Below are positions 17,290-25,274 of a stretch of DNA of 64,000 nucleotides, piece after piece; positions within the stretch are counted from its first letter, which is position 1, and each line of letters opens with the position of its first letter. Source of the DNA: Rhodobacterales bacterium HKCCE2091 (GTDB lineage: Bacteria; Pseudomonadota; Alphaproteobacteria; Rhodobacterales; Rhodobacteraceae). The notes beneath the pieces were generated by a model that saw only the letters and a program-made list of their open reading frames with translations, searched no databases and was not told the origin of the DNA. The position numbers were made by a program, and so were the translations under genes. The stretch spans positions 62,001-126,000 of the forward strand of contig WVSL01000004.1 of assembly GCA_015689685.1 (NCBI GenBank), given 5' to 3'.

Positions 17290-17973
17290 TCAGAACCTCA
17301 GTTTCAGGCCGCGCGCGACGTAGGACCGCGCGGCTTCGGGGCTGCGCAGCAGGTCCACGAAGCGCTGCGCGGCGTCGGGGAACGCGGCATCGGTGAAGAT
17401 GGCGGCGCTGAAGTCCGTGAACTGCTGGCAATCGTCGGGCAGCGGGCCGAGGATGTCGATGCCGGGTACGGCCTTCAACTCGCTCATCTGCTGGAACGCC
17501 AGCGCGGCTTCGCCCGTGAGCAGTTTTTCCCCCGTCAGCCCCGCCGGGATGATCACCGCCTTCGCGCGCACCTCGTCGCCGATCCCGAGCCGGTCGATCA
17601 GCGTCTCGAAGTAGATCCCGCTGGCTCCGGCGCGCGACATCGCGACTGAGGGGACGCTGCGCAGGAGCGCGATCACCCCGGCAGCGTCCCGGGGCAGCGT
17701 GAGCCCCGAGCCCTCGGGCATGGCGAAGCCGAACTCGGCCTGGACCACCGGAACGACGGTCTCGGGGCGCAGCCGGCCCTCGGCCACCAGCCGTTGGATC
17801 GAGGCGTCGATGGCGAAGATGCCGTCCGCCGTCTCGCCGTTCTCCAGCCGCTTGATCAGGGCGGCGGTCGGGTCCCACACGATCTCGGGCGCGTCTTCGC
17901 CCAGGCCGGGCAGGAGGTCCGACTTCACCGCGTCCAGGATGACGAGCGCCGCCATGACCCTTGCCCGCGCCAT
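17290..17973 (-). CDS. ModA-like solute-binding-fold protein without signal peptide
   Basis: This ~227-residue protein resembles the molybdate-binding-protein fold (PBP type II), with LVILDAVKSDLLPGL at the start and GYxY/GASGIYFETL-type ligand loops, but no export signal. Translation from 17973 (8 bp after the upstream stop) or from ATG 17955 both begin directly at strand 1, so the protein should stay in the cytoplasm. It sits between an RraA-like aldolase and a racemase-family gene and has no permease or ATPase partner, suggesting a sensor or enzyme-helper role rather than transport. Confidence 0.75.
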   Translation of the reverse strand: MARARVMAALVILDAVKSDLLPGLGEDAPEIVWDPTAALIKRLENGETADGIFAIDASIQRLVAEGRLRPETVVPVVQAEFGFAMPEGSGLTLPRDAAGVIALLRSVPSVAMSRAGASGIYFETLIDRLGIGDEVRAKAVIIPAGLTGEKLLTGEAALAFQQMSELKAVPGIDILGPLPDDCQQFTDFSAAIFTDAAFPDAAQRFVDLLRSPEAARSYVARGLKLRF

Positions 17974-17981
17974 CGTGCCGC

Positions 17982-18662
17982 TCACGCCCGGTCGATGGGG
18001 AAGGGGGCCTGTTCGAGCCGGTCGTCGATCCACTTGCGGTCGACGGAGCCGTCGCGGACCCGGCCGCGCTGCGCGTTCTCGCCCGCGAAGCGCTTTGCGC
18101 ATTCCTCGTAGAGCGGGTCGACATCGTCGTATGGGATCGAGATCACGCCGTCATCGTCGCCGATGATGAGATCGCCGGGATGGATGACCATGCCGTCGAT
18201 GGCGATGGGCACGTTGATATGTCCAGGGCCGGTCTGGAACGGGCCGCGCAGCGTCACGCCCGAGGCGAAGACCGGGAAGGTATGGCGGCTGACATGGCCG
18301 TGGTCGCGGATCGCGCCGAAGATGATGACGCCCGCGATGCCGCGGGTCTCGGCGTGGGTCAGCATCATCTCTCCGACGATGGCGTTGTCGAGCTTGCCGC
18401 CGGCATCCACCACGATCACGTCGCCCGGCGATGCCAGGTCGATCGCCTTGTGGGTGAAGAGGTTGTCGCCCGGCCGTGCCTTCACCGTGTAGGCCGGACC
18501 GGCCAGGACCGAGCTGCCGGCATGCATCGGGCGCACGGCGCCGCCTGCCGCCTGGAGACGCAGCATGCAGTCACCGATCACGGCGGAGGGGATCTCGCGG
18601 TAGCGGGCGACGTTCTCGGGGCTCACGCGGCGTTCGGGCTCGCGGATCTTCAGGCTGTACAA
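17982..18662 (-). CDS. RraA-like 4-hydroxy-4-methyl-2-oxoglutarate aldolase family protein
   Basis: This ~226-residue RraA/HMG-aldolase fold protein has the substrate/metal motif GAIRD (Arg119-Asp120), the GDVIVVDAGG segment and a C-terminal GDDDGVISIP loop. Class II HMG aldolases release pyruvate from hydroxy-oxo-dicarboxylates at the end of protocatechuate/gallate pathways. TTG 18662 was chosen: it has GGAG 9 nt upstream and gives a family-typical N-terminus (YSLKIREPERRVSPE). An ATG at 18719 would add 19 Arg-rich residues. It heads a three-gene operon divergent from a LysR regulator. Confidence 0.82.
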   Translation of the reverse strand: MYSLKIREPERRVSPENVARYREIPSAVIGDCMLRLQAAGGAVRPMHAGSSVLAGPAYTVKARPGDNLFTHKAIDLASPGDVIVVDAGGKLDNAIVGEMMLTHAETRGIAGVIIFGAIRDHGHVSRHTFPVFASGVTLRGPFQTGPGHINVPIAIDGMVIHPGDLIIGDDDGVISIPYDDVDPLYEECAKRFAGENAQRGRVRDGSVDRKWIDDRLEQAPFPIDRA

Positions 18663-18800
18663 GGGGTCAGGCTCCGTTCTCGTGGGCCGCCGCCGGCGAT
18701 GGCCGCGGGCGCGCGTCATGCCGCAGCATGGCGGCCTCCGACGCCCGGCGGAAATACAGATTCCTGAGGCTCTTCCATAAAGAACGTGTATAGATGGGGC

Positions 18801-19739
18801 ATGCACGGAACCCTCGATCTCCGCAGGCTGCGCTACTTCCTCGCCATCGCCGAGCACGGGTCGCTCACGGCAGCCGCGCGGGTTCTGAACGTGGCCCAAC
18901 CGGCGCTGAGCTACCACGTGGCGGAACTGGAACGGCTGTGCGAGTTGACGCTCGTCCTGCGCGGCCGGGACGGGATCAGGCTGACGGCGGAGGGCGAGGT
19001 CCTGCGGCGCCACGCCGCCGAGATCGTCGCCCGCGCCGACGAGGCCGAGCGGGCGCTGGAGCGTCTTGCGCGGGGGCCAAGGCCGCAGCGGAACGTCCGG
19101 CTTGCCATCATCACCTCGCTTGCCGCCGACCTGACGCCGCTCCTGGTCGAGCGCGTCGCGCGGACCGAGCAGGCGCCGAAGCTGTCGATCCTGGAGGCTG
19201 GCACGCGGGACATCGAGACCCGGCTGGCCCAGAGCCGCGTCGACCTTGCCGTCAGCCTGTCGCCGTCGCCGGCCACCGACGCGGTTCCGATTGCGTCGGA
19301 GGAACTGCATCTGGTCGCGCCGCCCGGCACGGTGCCGGGACCGGCCGTCACGCTCGCCGATGTCGCGCGCCAGCGGTTCGTCCTGCCGGGGCCGGGCAAC
19401 CCGTTGCGCGACTTCATCGACGAGACCGCGCGCCGGAACGGCATCTCTCCCGACATCGTGCTGGAGGTGGACGGACCGGCCTCTCGGTTCAACGCTGTCG
19501 TCAGCGGGATCGGCTGCACCTTTCTCGGCGCGCGCTCGATACCGGCCTCCGCTCCGGAGCACGGTCTTTGCGTGCTGCCGGTTACGCCGCCGCTGCGTCG
19601 CCCGATCTATCTCGGCCGGCGCCGGGGCCTTGACGCGGATCTCGCGGACCTGATGCGCGGCGTGATCGCATCGGCGCTCGGGGATCTCGGGCTGGAAGCG
19701 GTTGCGTCTGGCATCCCGGCTGCCGATATGGTCAGGTAG
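18801..19739 (+). CDS. LysR-type transcriptional regulator
   Basis: This 312-residue LysR protein has an N-terminal winged HTH (LRYFLAIAEHGSLTAAARVL, AQPALSYHVAELE) and an effector-binding domain from about 95. ATG 18801 gives a standard N-terminus; a GTG five codons upstream is possible. It is divergent from the RraA-ModA-racemase operon and 61 bp upstream of the isomerase gene, so it probably controls one or both. Confidence 0.9.
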   Translation: MHGTLDLRRLRYFLAIAEHGSLTAAARVLNVAQPALSYHVAELERLCELTLVLRGRDGIRLTAEGEVLRRHAAEIVARADEAERALERLARGPRPQRNVRLAIITSLAADLTPLLVERVARTEQAPKLSILEAGTRDIETRLAQSRVDLAVSLSPSPATDAVPIASEELHLVAPPGTVPGPAVTLADVARQRFVLPGPGNPLRDFIDETARRNGISPDIVLEVDGPASRFNAVVSGIGCTFLGARSIPASAPEHGLCVLPVTPPLRRPIYLGRRRGLDADLADLMRGVIASALGDLGLEAVASGIPAADMVR

Positions 19740-19800
19740 ACCGTCGGTAAGTCGCTGATACTTATTCGATATTTCGCGGGACTTATTTGGGGGCCGGGCC

Positions 19801-20586
19801 ATGCTGCGCTTCGACGCCAATATCACAAGCATGTACGGGAAACTGCCGGTGACCGAGGCGCTGGAACGGGCGAAAGCGGACGGGTTCGACGCCGTGGAGT
19901 GCCGTAGCCCCTTCGACGAGCCGGCCGCGACGGTGGCTGCCGCGCTCGACCGGCTTGGAATGCGGATGGTGCAGTTCAACACGCCGATGGGCGATTTCGC
20001 CGCCGGCGAACGGGGGATGGCCTGCATTCCGGGCCGGAAAGCGGAGTTCCGGGAGTCGATCGAACTGACGCTCGATTACGCCCGCGCGATCCGGCCGCCG
20101 CAGATCAACTGCCCCGGCGGCGTCGCGGCGCCGGACGTGCCGCGCGCGGAGCAGGAGGCGCTTCTGGCCGAGAACCTCGCCTGGGCCGCCGGTCGTTTCG
20201 CGGAGGAGGGGATCCGGCTTCAGCTCGAAGGGATCAACCCGGTCGACAATCCCGGCATCCTCGTCGGCACGGCCGCCGACGCGATGCGGGTGATCGACGC
20301 CGCGGGTCACCCGAACCTCTGGCTGCAATACGATTTCTATCACAACCAGGTGACGGGCGGCGATCTCGTCGGCACGTTCCTTCGCTACCGCGAGCGGATC
20401 AACCACGTGCAGTTCGCGGACCACCCTGGCCGGCACGAGCCCGGAACCGGGGAGATCAACTACGCCTTCGTCATGCGCGAACTGGACCGGGCCGGTTATG
20501 ACGGGTGGGTCGGCCTGGAATACGCCCCGGCTGGCGCGGTCAGGGACGGGCTCGGCTGGCTCGACGAGTACCGCGCGGGGATTTGA
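19801..20586 (+). CDS. Hydroxypyruvate isomerase / 2-oxo-tetronate isomerase (Hyi/OtnI)
   Basis: This 261-residue TIM-barrel protein of the xylose-isomerase-like superfamily has Glu143 (QLEGIN), Asp178 (QYDFYH), the HVQFAD strand with PGRHEPGTGEINY (209-221), and Glu240 (GLEY). These are the hallmarks of the Hyi/OtnI group. OtnI converts 2-oxo- to 3-oxo-tetronate, the substrate of OtnK, so it could complete the otnK-otnC route encoded 17 kb away. Hydroxypyruvate isomerisation is the alternative. A GGGGG ribosome site precedes ATG 19801. Confidence 0.88.
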   Translation: MLRFDANITSMYGKLPVTEALERAKADGFDAVECRSPFDEPAATVAAALDRLGMRMVQFNTPMGDFAAGERGMACIPGRKAEFRESIELTLDYARAIRPPQINCPGGVAAPDVPRAEQEALLAENLAWAAGRFAEEGIRLQLEGINPVDNPGILVGTAADAMRVIDAAGHPNLWLQYDFYHNQVTGGDLVGTFLRYRERINHVQFADHPGRHEPGTGEINYAFVMRELDRAGYDGWVGLEYAPAGAVRDGLGWLDEYRAGI

Positions 20587-20602
20587 GCCTGCCCGCGCGG
20601 GG

Positions 20603-20935
20603 TCAGACGAAGCGCGTGTAGCTTTGCCACATCCCGAGCTCGAACACCTCAAGGTCCCCGGCCTTCAGGATCGCGCTTGCCGTGATCATCAGGTCCGTCG
20701 CGTTGGTGCCGCTGTCGCCGATGGCGAGCGGCAGCCCGCGCTCGCCGGCCTCGGTGCGGAGGGCGTAGACCTTCACCAGCGCCGCCATGAGCCGCCGCGC
20801 GGCGGCCCCGTCCACGGTCTCGAACACGTCGCCCGCCACCTTGGCCTCCAGCGCCGAAACGAGCCGGTCGATCTCGGCCGTCAGCCCTGCGTCGGTCTCC
20901 GGCTCGTCGGTCATCAATGTCGCCGTCGCAGTCAT
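20603..20935 (-). CDS. Small hypothetical protein
   Basis: This 110-residue soluble, mostly helical protein matches no recognised family. It starts 2 bp after the amidohydrolase stop with GGAG upstream, and is the last gene of the Rieske-amidohydrolase operon. ATG 20935 is used; a second ATG lies 7 codons in. The GDSGTNATDLMITASAIL segment is its most structured-looking part. It may be an accessory subunit of the hydrolase. Confidence 0.7.
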   Translation of the reverse strand: MTATATLMTDEPETDAGLTAEIDRLVSALEAKVAGDVFETVDGAAARRLMAALVKVYALRTEAGERGLPLAIGDSGTNATDLMITASAILKAGDLEVFELGMWQSYTRFV

Positions 20936-20937
20936 GG

Positions 20938-22188
20938 TCACACTCCTCTCCGTCTCAGTTCGTCCAGGTCGGGGATCGACTTCACCGGCGTCGGGTCGAG
21001 GTTGAAGAGCCGTGCCGCGTTGCCGCCGAGGATGTTCCGCTTCGCCGTCTCGTCGAGGAACGGCAGGTCGTAGATCACGCCGGGCAGGTCGAAATCCCAG
21101 TGCGGGTAGTCCGATGACCAGACCAGTTGCGTCTCCGCCTTCAGCATCTTGAAGGTCGCTTCGAGGATCGACTTGTCCTCGGGCATCTCCATCGGCTGCG
21201 TGCTGAAAAACATGTCCTGCATGTATTCGCTCGGTTTCCGGGTGAGCTGCGGCGCGTCGGACACGCGCATGGAATAGGAATGGTCGAGCCGCTGCGCGAG
21301 GGCGTAGGCCCAGGTCAGGCCGGATTCGATCCACATCACCTTCAGCTTCGGGAACCGCTCCGGCAGGCCGTTCACGATCCAGTTCGTCAGGTGGATCATG
21401 TTGAACCACATGAAGCCGAGTGCGTGGACCGAGATGAACCGGTTGGTCATCGCGAGTCCCTGGTCGTTCCAGTTGTAGGCCGCGTGGAACGAGATCGGCA
21501 GGCCCATCTCCTCGATCAGCGCGTAGGTCTTCATGTAGACGTTGTCATGCACCGGCTTGTAGCGCGGCGAGGTGACCATGAAGCCCGACACGCCCTTCTT
21601 CCCACCGAATTCCTTAACGGTCTCATAGGCCGCGTCGGGATCGTTGAAGGGCAGGTAGAGCATGGAAATCAGACGTGGCTCCTCGGCCAGGATCCTCTCG
21701 CAGAGCCAGCGGTTATAGGCGCGGCACATCTCGACTTCCACGTGGACCTGCGGGTGCAGGCCCAGGAACAGCATCGGCGTGGGAAACAGGCAGGCGTAGT
21801 CCACACCCATCGCGTCCATCCAGCGCTTCGTCATCACGATGTCGCGGTTCTGGCCCTCGGGGATCTTTTCCAGCTTGCGCAGGCGCTGGCGGGTGATGCG
21901 GCCGTCGATGTCCTGGTAGCCGACCTGGCCGTTCAGCATCGTGGACCGGCCGAGGCGCTGGATCGATTCCAGCGCCCCGCGCTTGATCACCGGGTTCTCG
22001 ATATACTCGAAGACCTCGGCGTAGTTCTCGTTCTCGTAGTGGTGGGAATCCACGTCGACGATCAGGAAGTCCTTGTAGTTGCGCTTGTGCGCCTGTTCGG
22101 CCGCGTGGATCAGCGACTGGTCGCTGGCGTAGCTGTCGAAGGTGACGCGGCGGACCTCGGCGGCGGGGGCGGTGGTGGCTGTGGTCAT
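20938..22188 (-). CDS. Amidohydrolase-2 family metal-dependent hydrolase/decarboxylase
   Basis: This 416-residue protein of the amidohydrolase_2 (ACMSD-like) group has an N-terminal strand IVDVDSHHYEN carrying the first metal-site residues, His in SFHAAYNW on strand 5, and the late Asp in SSDYPHWD. Members hydrolyse or decarboxylate aromatic acids and ring-cleavage products. It is co-transcribed with a Rieske protein upstream (10 bp gap) and a small protein downstream. Together they look like a compact catabolic unit, regulated perhaps by the divergent MmyB-type protein. Confidence 0.87.
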   Translation of the reverse strand: MTTATTAPAAEVRRVTFDSYASDQSLIHAAEQAHKRNYKDFLIVDVDSHHYENENYAEVFEYIENPVIKRGALESIQRLGRSTMLNGQVGYQDIDGRITRQRLRKLEKIPEGQNRDIVMTKRWMDAMGVDYACLFPTPMLFLGLHPQVHVEVEMCRAYNRWLCERILAEEPRLISMLYLPFNDPDAAYETVKEFGGKKGVSGFMVTSPRYKPVHDNVYMKTYALIEEMGLPISFHAAYNWNDQGLAMTNRFISVHALGFMWFNMIHLTNWIVNGLPERFPKLKVMWIESGLTWAYALAQRLDHSYSMRVSDAPQLTRKPSEYMQDMFFSTQPMEMPEDKSILEATFKMLKAETQLVWSSDYPHWDFDLPGVIYDLPFLDETAKRNILGGNAARLFNLDPTPVKSIPDLDELRRRGV

Positions 22189-22198
22189 CGGACTGTCC

Positions 22199-22564
22199 TC
22201 ACACGATCACGTAGATGCCGCCGTCTCGCGTGACGACCTCGTAGCGTTTCAGCTTCAGCTTGCGGTTGCCGACGCATTCGCCGGTCTTCAGGTCGTACTC
22301 GTAGCCGTGCCAGGGGCAAACGAAGTGCATCTCCTTGCCGAAGTCCTGTCCGACCTGCCGCCGGTTTTCGTCCACGAGGTCGAGGACACGGGGGATCAGG
22401 ATGCCTTCGCACGCGGGCCCGCCGGCGTGAACGCAGTAGTTGGAGTAGCTGTAATACGCACCCTCGTGGAAGAATACCCCGAGCTCGCGCCCGGCCTCCG
22501 TCCGGACGATCATGCGATCCCCGTCCTTCATATCCGACTGCGGGCAAACGAAGATCTCGGCCAT
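22199..22564 (-). CDS. Rieske [2Fe-2S] protein with elongated inter-ligand loop
   Basis: This 121-residue Rieske domain protein has ligands Cys44/His46 (CVHAGG) and Cys83/His86 (CPWHGYEY). The 36 residues between the two ligand pairs are about twice the usual 15-17, containing an extra segment rich in charged residues (DLVDENRRQVG). It is probably a ferredoxin working with the amidohydrolase operon or an unlinked oxygenase. It is first in the operon and divergent from the MmyB-type regulator. Confidence 0.88.
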   Translation of the reverse strand: MAEIFVCPQSDMKDGDRMIVRTEAGRELGVFFHEGAYYSYSNYCVHAGGPACEGILIPRVLDLVDENRRQVGQDFGKEMHFVCPWHGYEYDLKTGECVGNRKLKLKRYEVVTRDGGIYVIV

Positions 22565-22594
22565 GCGGAACCCCTTTCCGGTGTCGGAGGGAGG

Positions 22595-22640
22595 TTGCCG
22601 CAGGCGCGGGGCAGCAGCTATAATAGTTCTGGTCCTATTA
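22595..22640 (+). promoter_or_regulatory. Promoter with overlapping operator dyad
   Basis: TTGCCG (22595-22600), an 18-bp spacer and a perfect TATAAT (22619-22624) form a sigma-70-like promoter for the MmyB-type regulator. The dyad TAATAG-N8-CTATTA (22621-22640) covers the -10 element and the start region, as expected for autorepression or control of both divergent directions. Confidence 0.6.
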
Positions 22641-22657
22641 GTGAAACTCACAGGTTC

Positions 22658-23533
22658 ATGCCGGCCCCCTCGTTGTCCCGCACCCGCACCGAGCTTGCCG
22701 CCTTCGTCCGGCAGCGGCGGGCGCAGTTGCAGCCCGAGACTTTCGGGATCGAGGCGGGTCCGAACCGGCGCACCAAGGGACTCCGGCGCGAGGAGGTGGC
22801 GGCCATCGCCGGTGTCGGGCTGACCTGGTACACATGGTTCGAACAGGGACGCGAGATCAGCGTCTCGCCGGCCTTTCTCGACAACCTCGCGTGCGGGCTG
22901 CGGCTGAACCCGTCCGAGCGGTCCTACCTCTACTTCCTCGCCGACCGGCCGCTGGTCACGCGCATGCCGGGCGACGAGGGAACCGACCTGGAGCCGAGCA
23001 TCGTGCGGCTGGTCGACGGTCTCGGGCTGCGACCGGCCTACGCCAAGAACTTCATGTGGGATCTCCTGCACTGGAACGAGGCAGCGAGCTTCGTCTTCGG
23101 CGATTTCGGGGACATCCCCGCAGCGGATCGCAACATCGCCTGGCTGACCTTCGCGGACGAGCGCCTGCGCCGGACCATGCCGGACTGGGAAGACGATGCC
23201 CGCCGGCTGGTCGCGCGGCTGCGGGCCGACTATGCGCGGTCCGCCAGGGACGACCGGTTCCGCGCCCTGATCGAGCGCCTGTTACGGCACTCCGAGGCCT
23301 TCGACCGCATCTGGAAGACCCAGTCGGTGCTGGAGACCGGGGCCGGCACCCGCGTCGTCGACGTGGGCGGGATCGGTCCCGTGACCTTCGACTACACGGT
23401 CTGCCGCACGGGCGAGACAGAACAGACCAAGCTGGTGATCTATGCCATATCGCCCGACGAACCGCAGCGCGTGCGGTTCGAGGCTGATTGCGCGGGGTGG
23501 ATTGCGCAGCGGACGGGGGGCAGCGCCGAGTGA
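22658..23533 (+). CDS. XRE-family regulator with MmyB-like ligand-binding domain
   Basis: This 291-residue regulator has a Cro/C1-type helix-turn-helix at about 10-80 (RRTKGLRREEVAAIAGVGLTW) followed by an MmyB-like PAS-related domain (NFMWDLLHWNEAA, then MPDWEDDARRLVARLRADYA). Such proteins usually repress a divergent oxidoreductase or hydrolase operon and bind fatty-acid-like ligands. It is divergent from the Rieske-amidohydrolase operon across 93 bp containing the TAATAG-N8-CTATTA dyad. Confidence 0.9.
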   Translation: MPAPSLSRTRTELAAFVRQRRAQLQPETFGIEAGPNRRTKGLRREEVAAIAGVGLTWYTWFEQGREISVSPAFLDNLACGLRLNPSERSYLYFLADRPLVTRMPGDEGTDLEPSIVRLVDGLGLRPAYAKNFMWDLLHWNEAASFVFGDFGDIPAADRNIAWLTFADERLRRTMPDWEDDARRLVARLRADYARSARDDRFRALIERLLRHSEAFDRIWKTQSVLETGAGTRVVDVGGIGPVTFDYTVCRTGETEQTKLVIYAISPDEPQRVRFEADCAGWIAQRTGGSAE

Positions 23534-23593
23534 TCGTGAAACCGGGGCGATTGGGGCCGACAGCCGTGGCGCGCCGTCGATTTCGGGCGTAGG

Positions 23594-23788
23594 TCACGAC
23601 CCAGCCGCCTCCGCCGCGGCGCCCACGAGGGCCAGCGCGCCGGCCTCGTAATCCGCGGCGGCATCCGCGAAGATCCGGTCGAGTTTTCGGATCGCGATGC
23701 GGGCATGTTCGCGGGCCAGTGCCTCGGCGCGGGCCCTGTCAGACAAAGCTGCCTTGAGGCGGTGCAGGGCGCTGGCTGGCGTCAGAAC
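23594..23788 (-). pseudogene. C-terminal fragment of a disrupted gene
   Basis: On the minus strand an open frame ends at a TGA (23596-23594) and reads as a plausible helical C-terminus (ALAREHARIAIRKLDRIFAD, then YEAGALALVGAAAEAAGS) with host-like GC-rich third positions. It has no start codon or 5' part: an in-frame TGA lies at 23809-23807, and the IS6 remnant begins on the other strand at about 23789. Codon bias weakens upstream of roughly 23735, so the junction may lie there. Probably the tail of a gene cut by the insertion; the family is not recognised. Confidence 0.45.
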
Positions 23789-23976
23789 ATGACCAAGCCC
23801 AGCCCGTCAAGTGGTTCAAGACGAGCCCGGAGATCATCCGCCTGGCGGTGATGCTCTCACACCTACCGTTCCGACGACGAGAACGGGCGATGCTCCGGTT
23901 CCGGCGCGTGCGAGGTCTTCAGAAATCCGCCGCCGTCCACGCCTCCGCAACCTCTCTCACCGAGAGGCTCAACGCC
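23789..23976 (+). pseudogene. IS6-family transposase remnant (frameshifted, internally deleted)
   Basis: ATG 23789 starts MTKPSP, then a one-base loss shifts the frame and the reading continues as VKWFKTSPEIIRLAVML (from 23806), the usual N-terminus of IS6-family transposases. This is fused directly to SHLPFRRRERAMLRF and then QKSAAVHAS, the family's C-terminal region. The whole DDE catalytic core (roughly 150 residues) is missing between the two. The reading decays after about 23976 with no normal C-terminus, and no clear terminal inverted repeats were found. It cannot encode an active transposase. Confidence 0.75.
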
Positions 23977-24094
23977 CGTCACCGTCGACATGCGGTGCCT
24001 TCACGCTCAAACCCTCCAATCCGCCCACTCGCCCTTGATGCCAGCGGCATTTCACCGAAAGCTGCGGGGTGTCGAGGCGGGGCCGGGTGGGACC

Positions 24095-25240
24095 ATGTTG
24101 ATCAGCAGGCGGGCATTCGTGGCGGGGATGGGGGCGTTGCCGGTTTCGGCGTGCGTCGGGAATTTCCGCGGCGCTGGAACGGGGCCGGGCCGGGCGGTGG
24201 CGGAGGATCTGCGTCCTGTGCCGAACCCGGCCTATGAGGCCTGGGTCGCGGGATTCCGGTCGCGCGCCGCCGGGCAGGGGTTCTCGAACGCGCTGCTCGA
24301 AACCGCCTTCCGCGGCGCGGGCTACTTGCCGGGCGTCGTGTCGCGCGACCGCAACCAGACCGAGTTCAGCCGCACGCTGGAGGACTACCTGTCGATCGCG
24401 GCGTCGGACGAGCGGGTGGCGCTCGGCCGGGCGGCGGCGGCGCGGCACGCCGCGACCCTTTCAGCCATCGAGAGCCGCTACGGCGTCGACGCGAACATCG
24501 TCGCGGCGATCTGGGGGCTCGAGAGCTTCTACGGCGACCGGATGGGAGACATCCCGGTCATCTCCGCCACCTCGACACTGGCCTTCGACGGCCGCCGCGG
24601 GGCGTATTTCGAACAGCAGCTCCTGGCCGCGCTTTCGATCCTGCGAAGCGGCGACATCGGCGCCCCGGCCATGACCGGGAGCTGGGCCGGCGCGATGGGG
24701 CACACCCAGTTCATGCCGACCTCGTATCTCGACTTCGCGGTCGATTTCACCGGCGACGGGCGGCGCGACATCTGGTCGGCCGATCCGAGCGACGCGCTGG
24801 CCTCGACGGCGGCCTACCTGTCGCGGAACGGCTGGCAGCGCGGGCTGTCCTGGGGGCGGGAGCTGGTCGGCGGGGCCGAGGGCGGGAGCTCGGTGATCCA
24901 GCCGCAGGCGGGCGGGCCGCGTTTCGCGACGACCTCGAATTTCCGGGTCATCAAGCGCTACAACAACTCGGATTCCTACGCGCTGGGGGTCGGCCACCTC
25001 GCCGACCGGATCGCGGGCGGCGGGCCCTTGCGGTCGTCCTTTCCGCCGGATGCCAACGGGATGACGCGGGAGGACCGGATCGCGCTACAGCGCAGGCTGA
25101 CGGCCGCGGGGTTCGATACCGGCGGCGCGGACGGCGTGATCGGCACCCTCACGCGAGAAGCGATCTCGGCCTACCAGGCGGCCAACGGACTTCCGGTGAC
25201 GGGGGAGCCGTCACCGGAGCTGTTGCGGCGCCTGGGCTAG
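24095..25240 (+). CDS. Lytic murein transglycosylase, MltB family, with peptidoglycan-binding domain
   Basis: This 381-residue probable lipoprotein has the signal MLISRRAFVAGMGALPVSAC with lipobox VSAC (Cys20). The SLT_2/MltB catalytic domain follows (catalytic Glu143 in IWGLESFYG; GAMGHTQFMPTSY), then a C-terminal PG_binding_1 domain (DRIALQRRLTAAGF to the end). It cleaves peptidoglycan glycans in the periplasm. ATG 24095 was chosen for the signal and a GGGTGGG ribosome site; the open frame extends upstream into the IS6 debris. It is a monocistronic housekeeping-type gene. Confidence 0.93.
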   Translation: MLISRRAFVAGMGALPVSACVGNFRGAGTGPGRAVAEDLRPVPNPAYEAWVAGFRSRAAGQGFSNALLETAFRGAGYLPGVVSRDRNQTEFSRTLEDYLSIAASDERVALGRAAAARHAATLSAIESRYGVDANIVAAIWGLESFYGDRMGDIPVISATSTLAFDGRRGAYFEQQLLAALSILRSGDIGAPAMTGSWAGAMGHTQFMPTSYLDFAVDFTGDGRRDIWSADPSDALASTAAYLSRNGWQRGLSWGRELVGGAEGGSSVIQPQAGGPRFATTSNFRVIKRYNNSDSYALGVGHLADRIAGGGPLRSSFPPDANGMTREDRIALQRRLTAAGFDTGGADGVIGTLTREAISAYQAANGLPVTGEPSPELLRRLG

Positions 25241-25274
25241 GGGCCTTCGCGGGGCGCGCGGGCGACCGGGGGCC

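Noticed and set aside
18754-18791. ATACA-N28-TGTAT dyad between RraA and LysR genes
   Set aside because: Arms are short and the spacing is long for a LysR site; not convincing without conservation.
17982-20027. Apparent 681-codon extension of the RraA-like gene
   Set aside because: The upstream part is antisense to the LysR and isomerase genes; the RraA fold is complete from TTG 18662.
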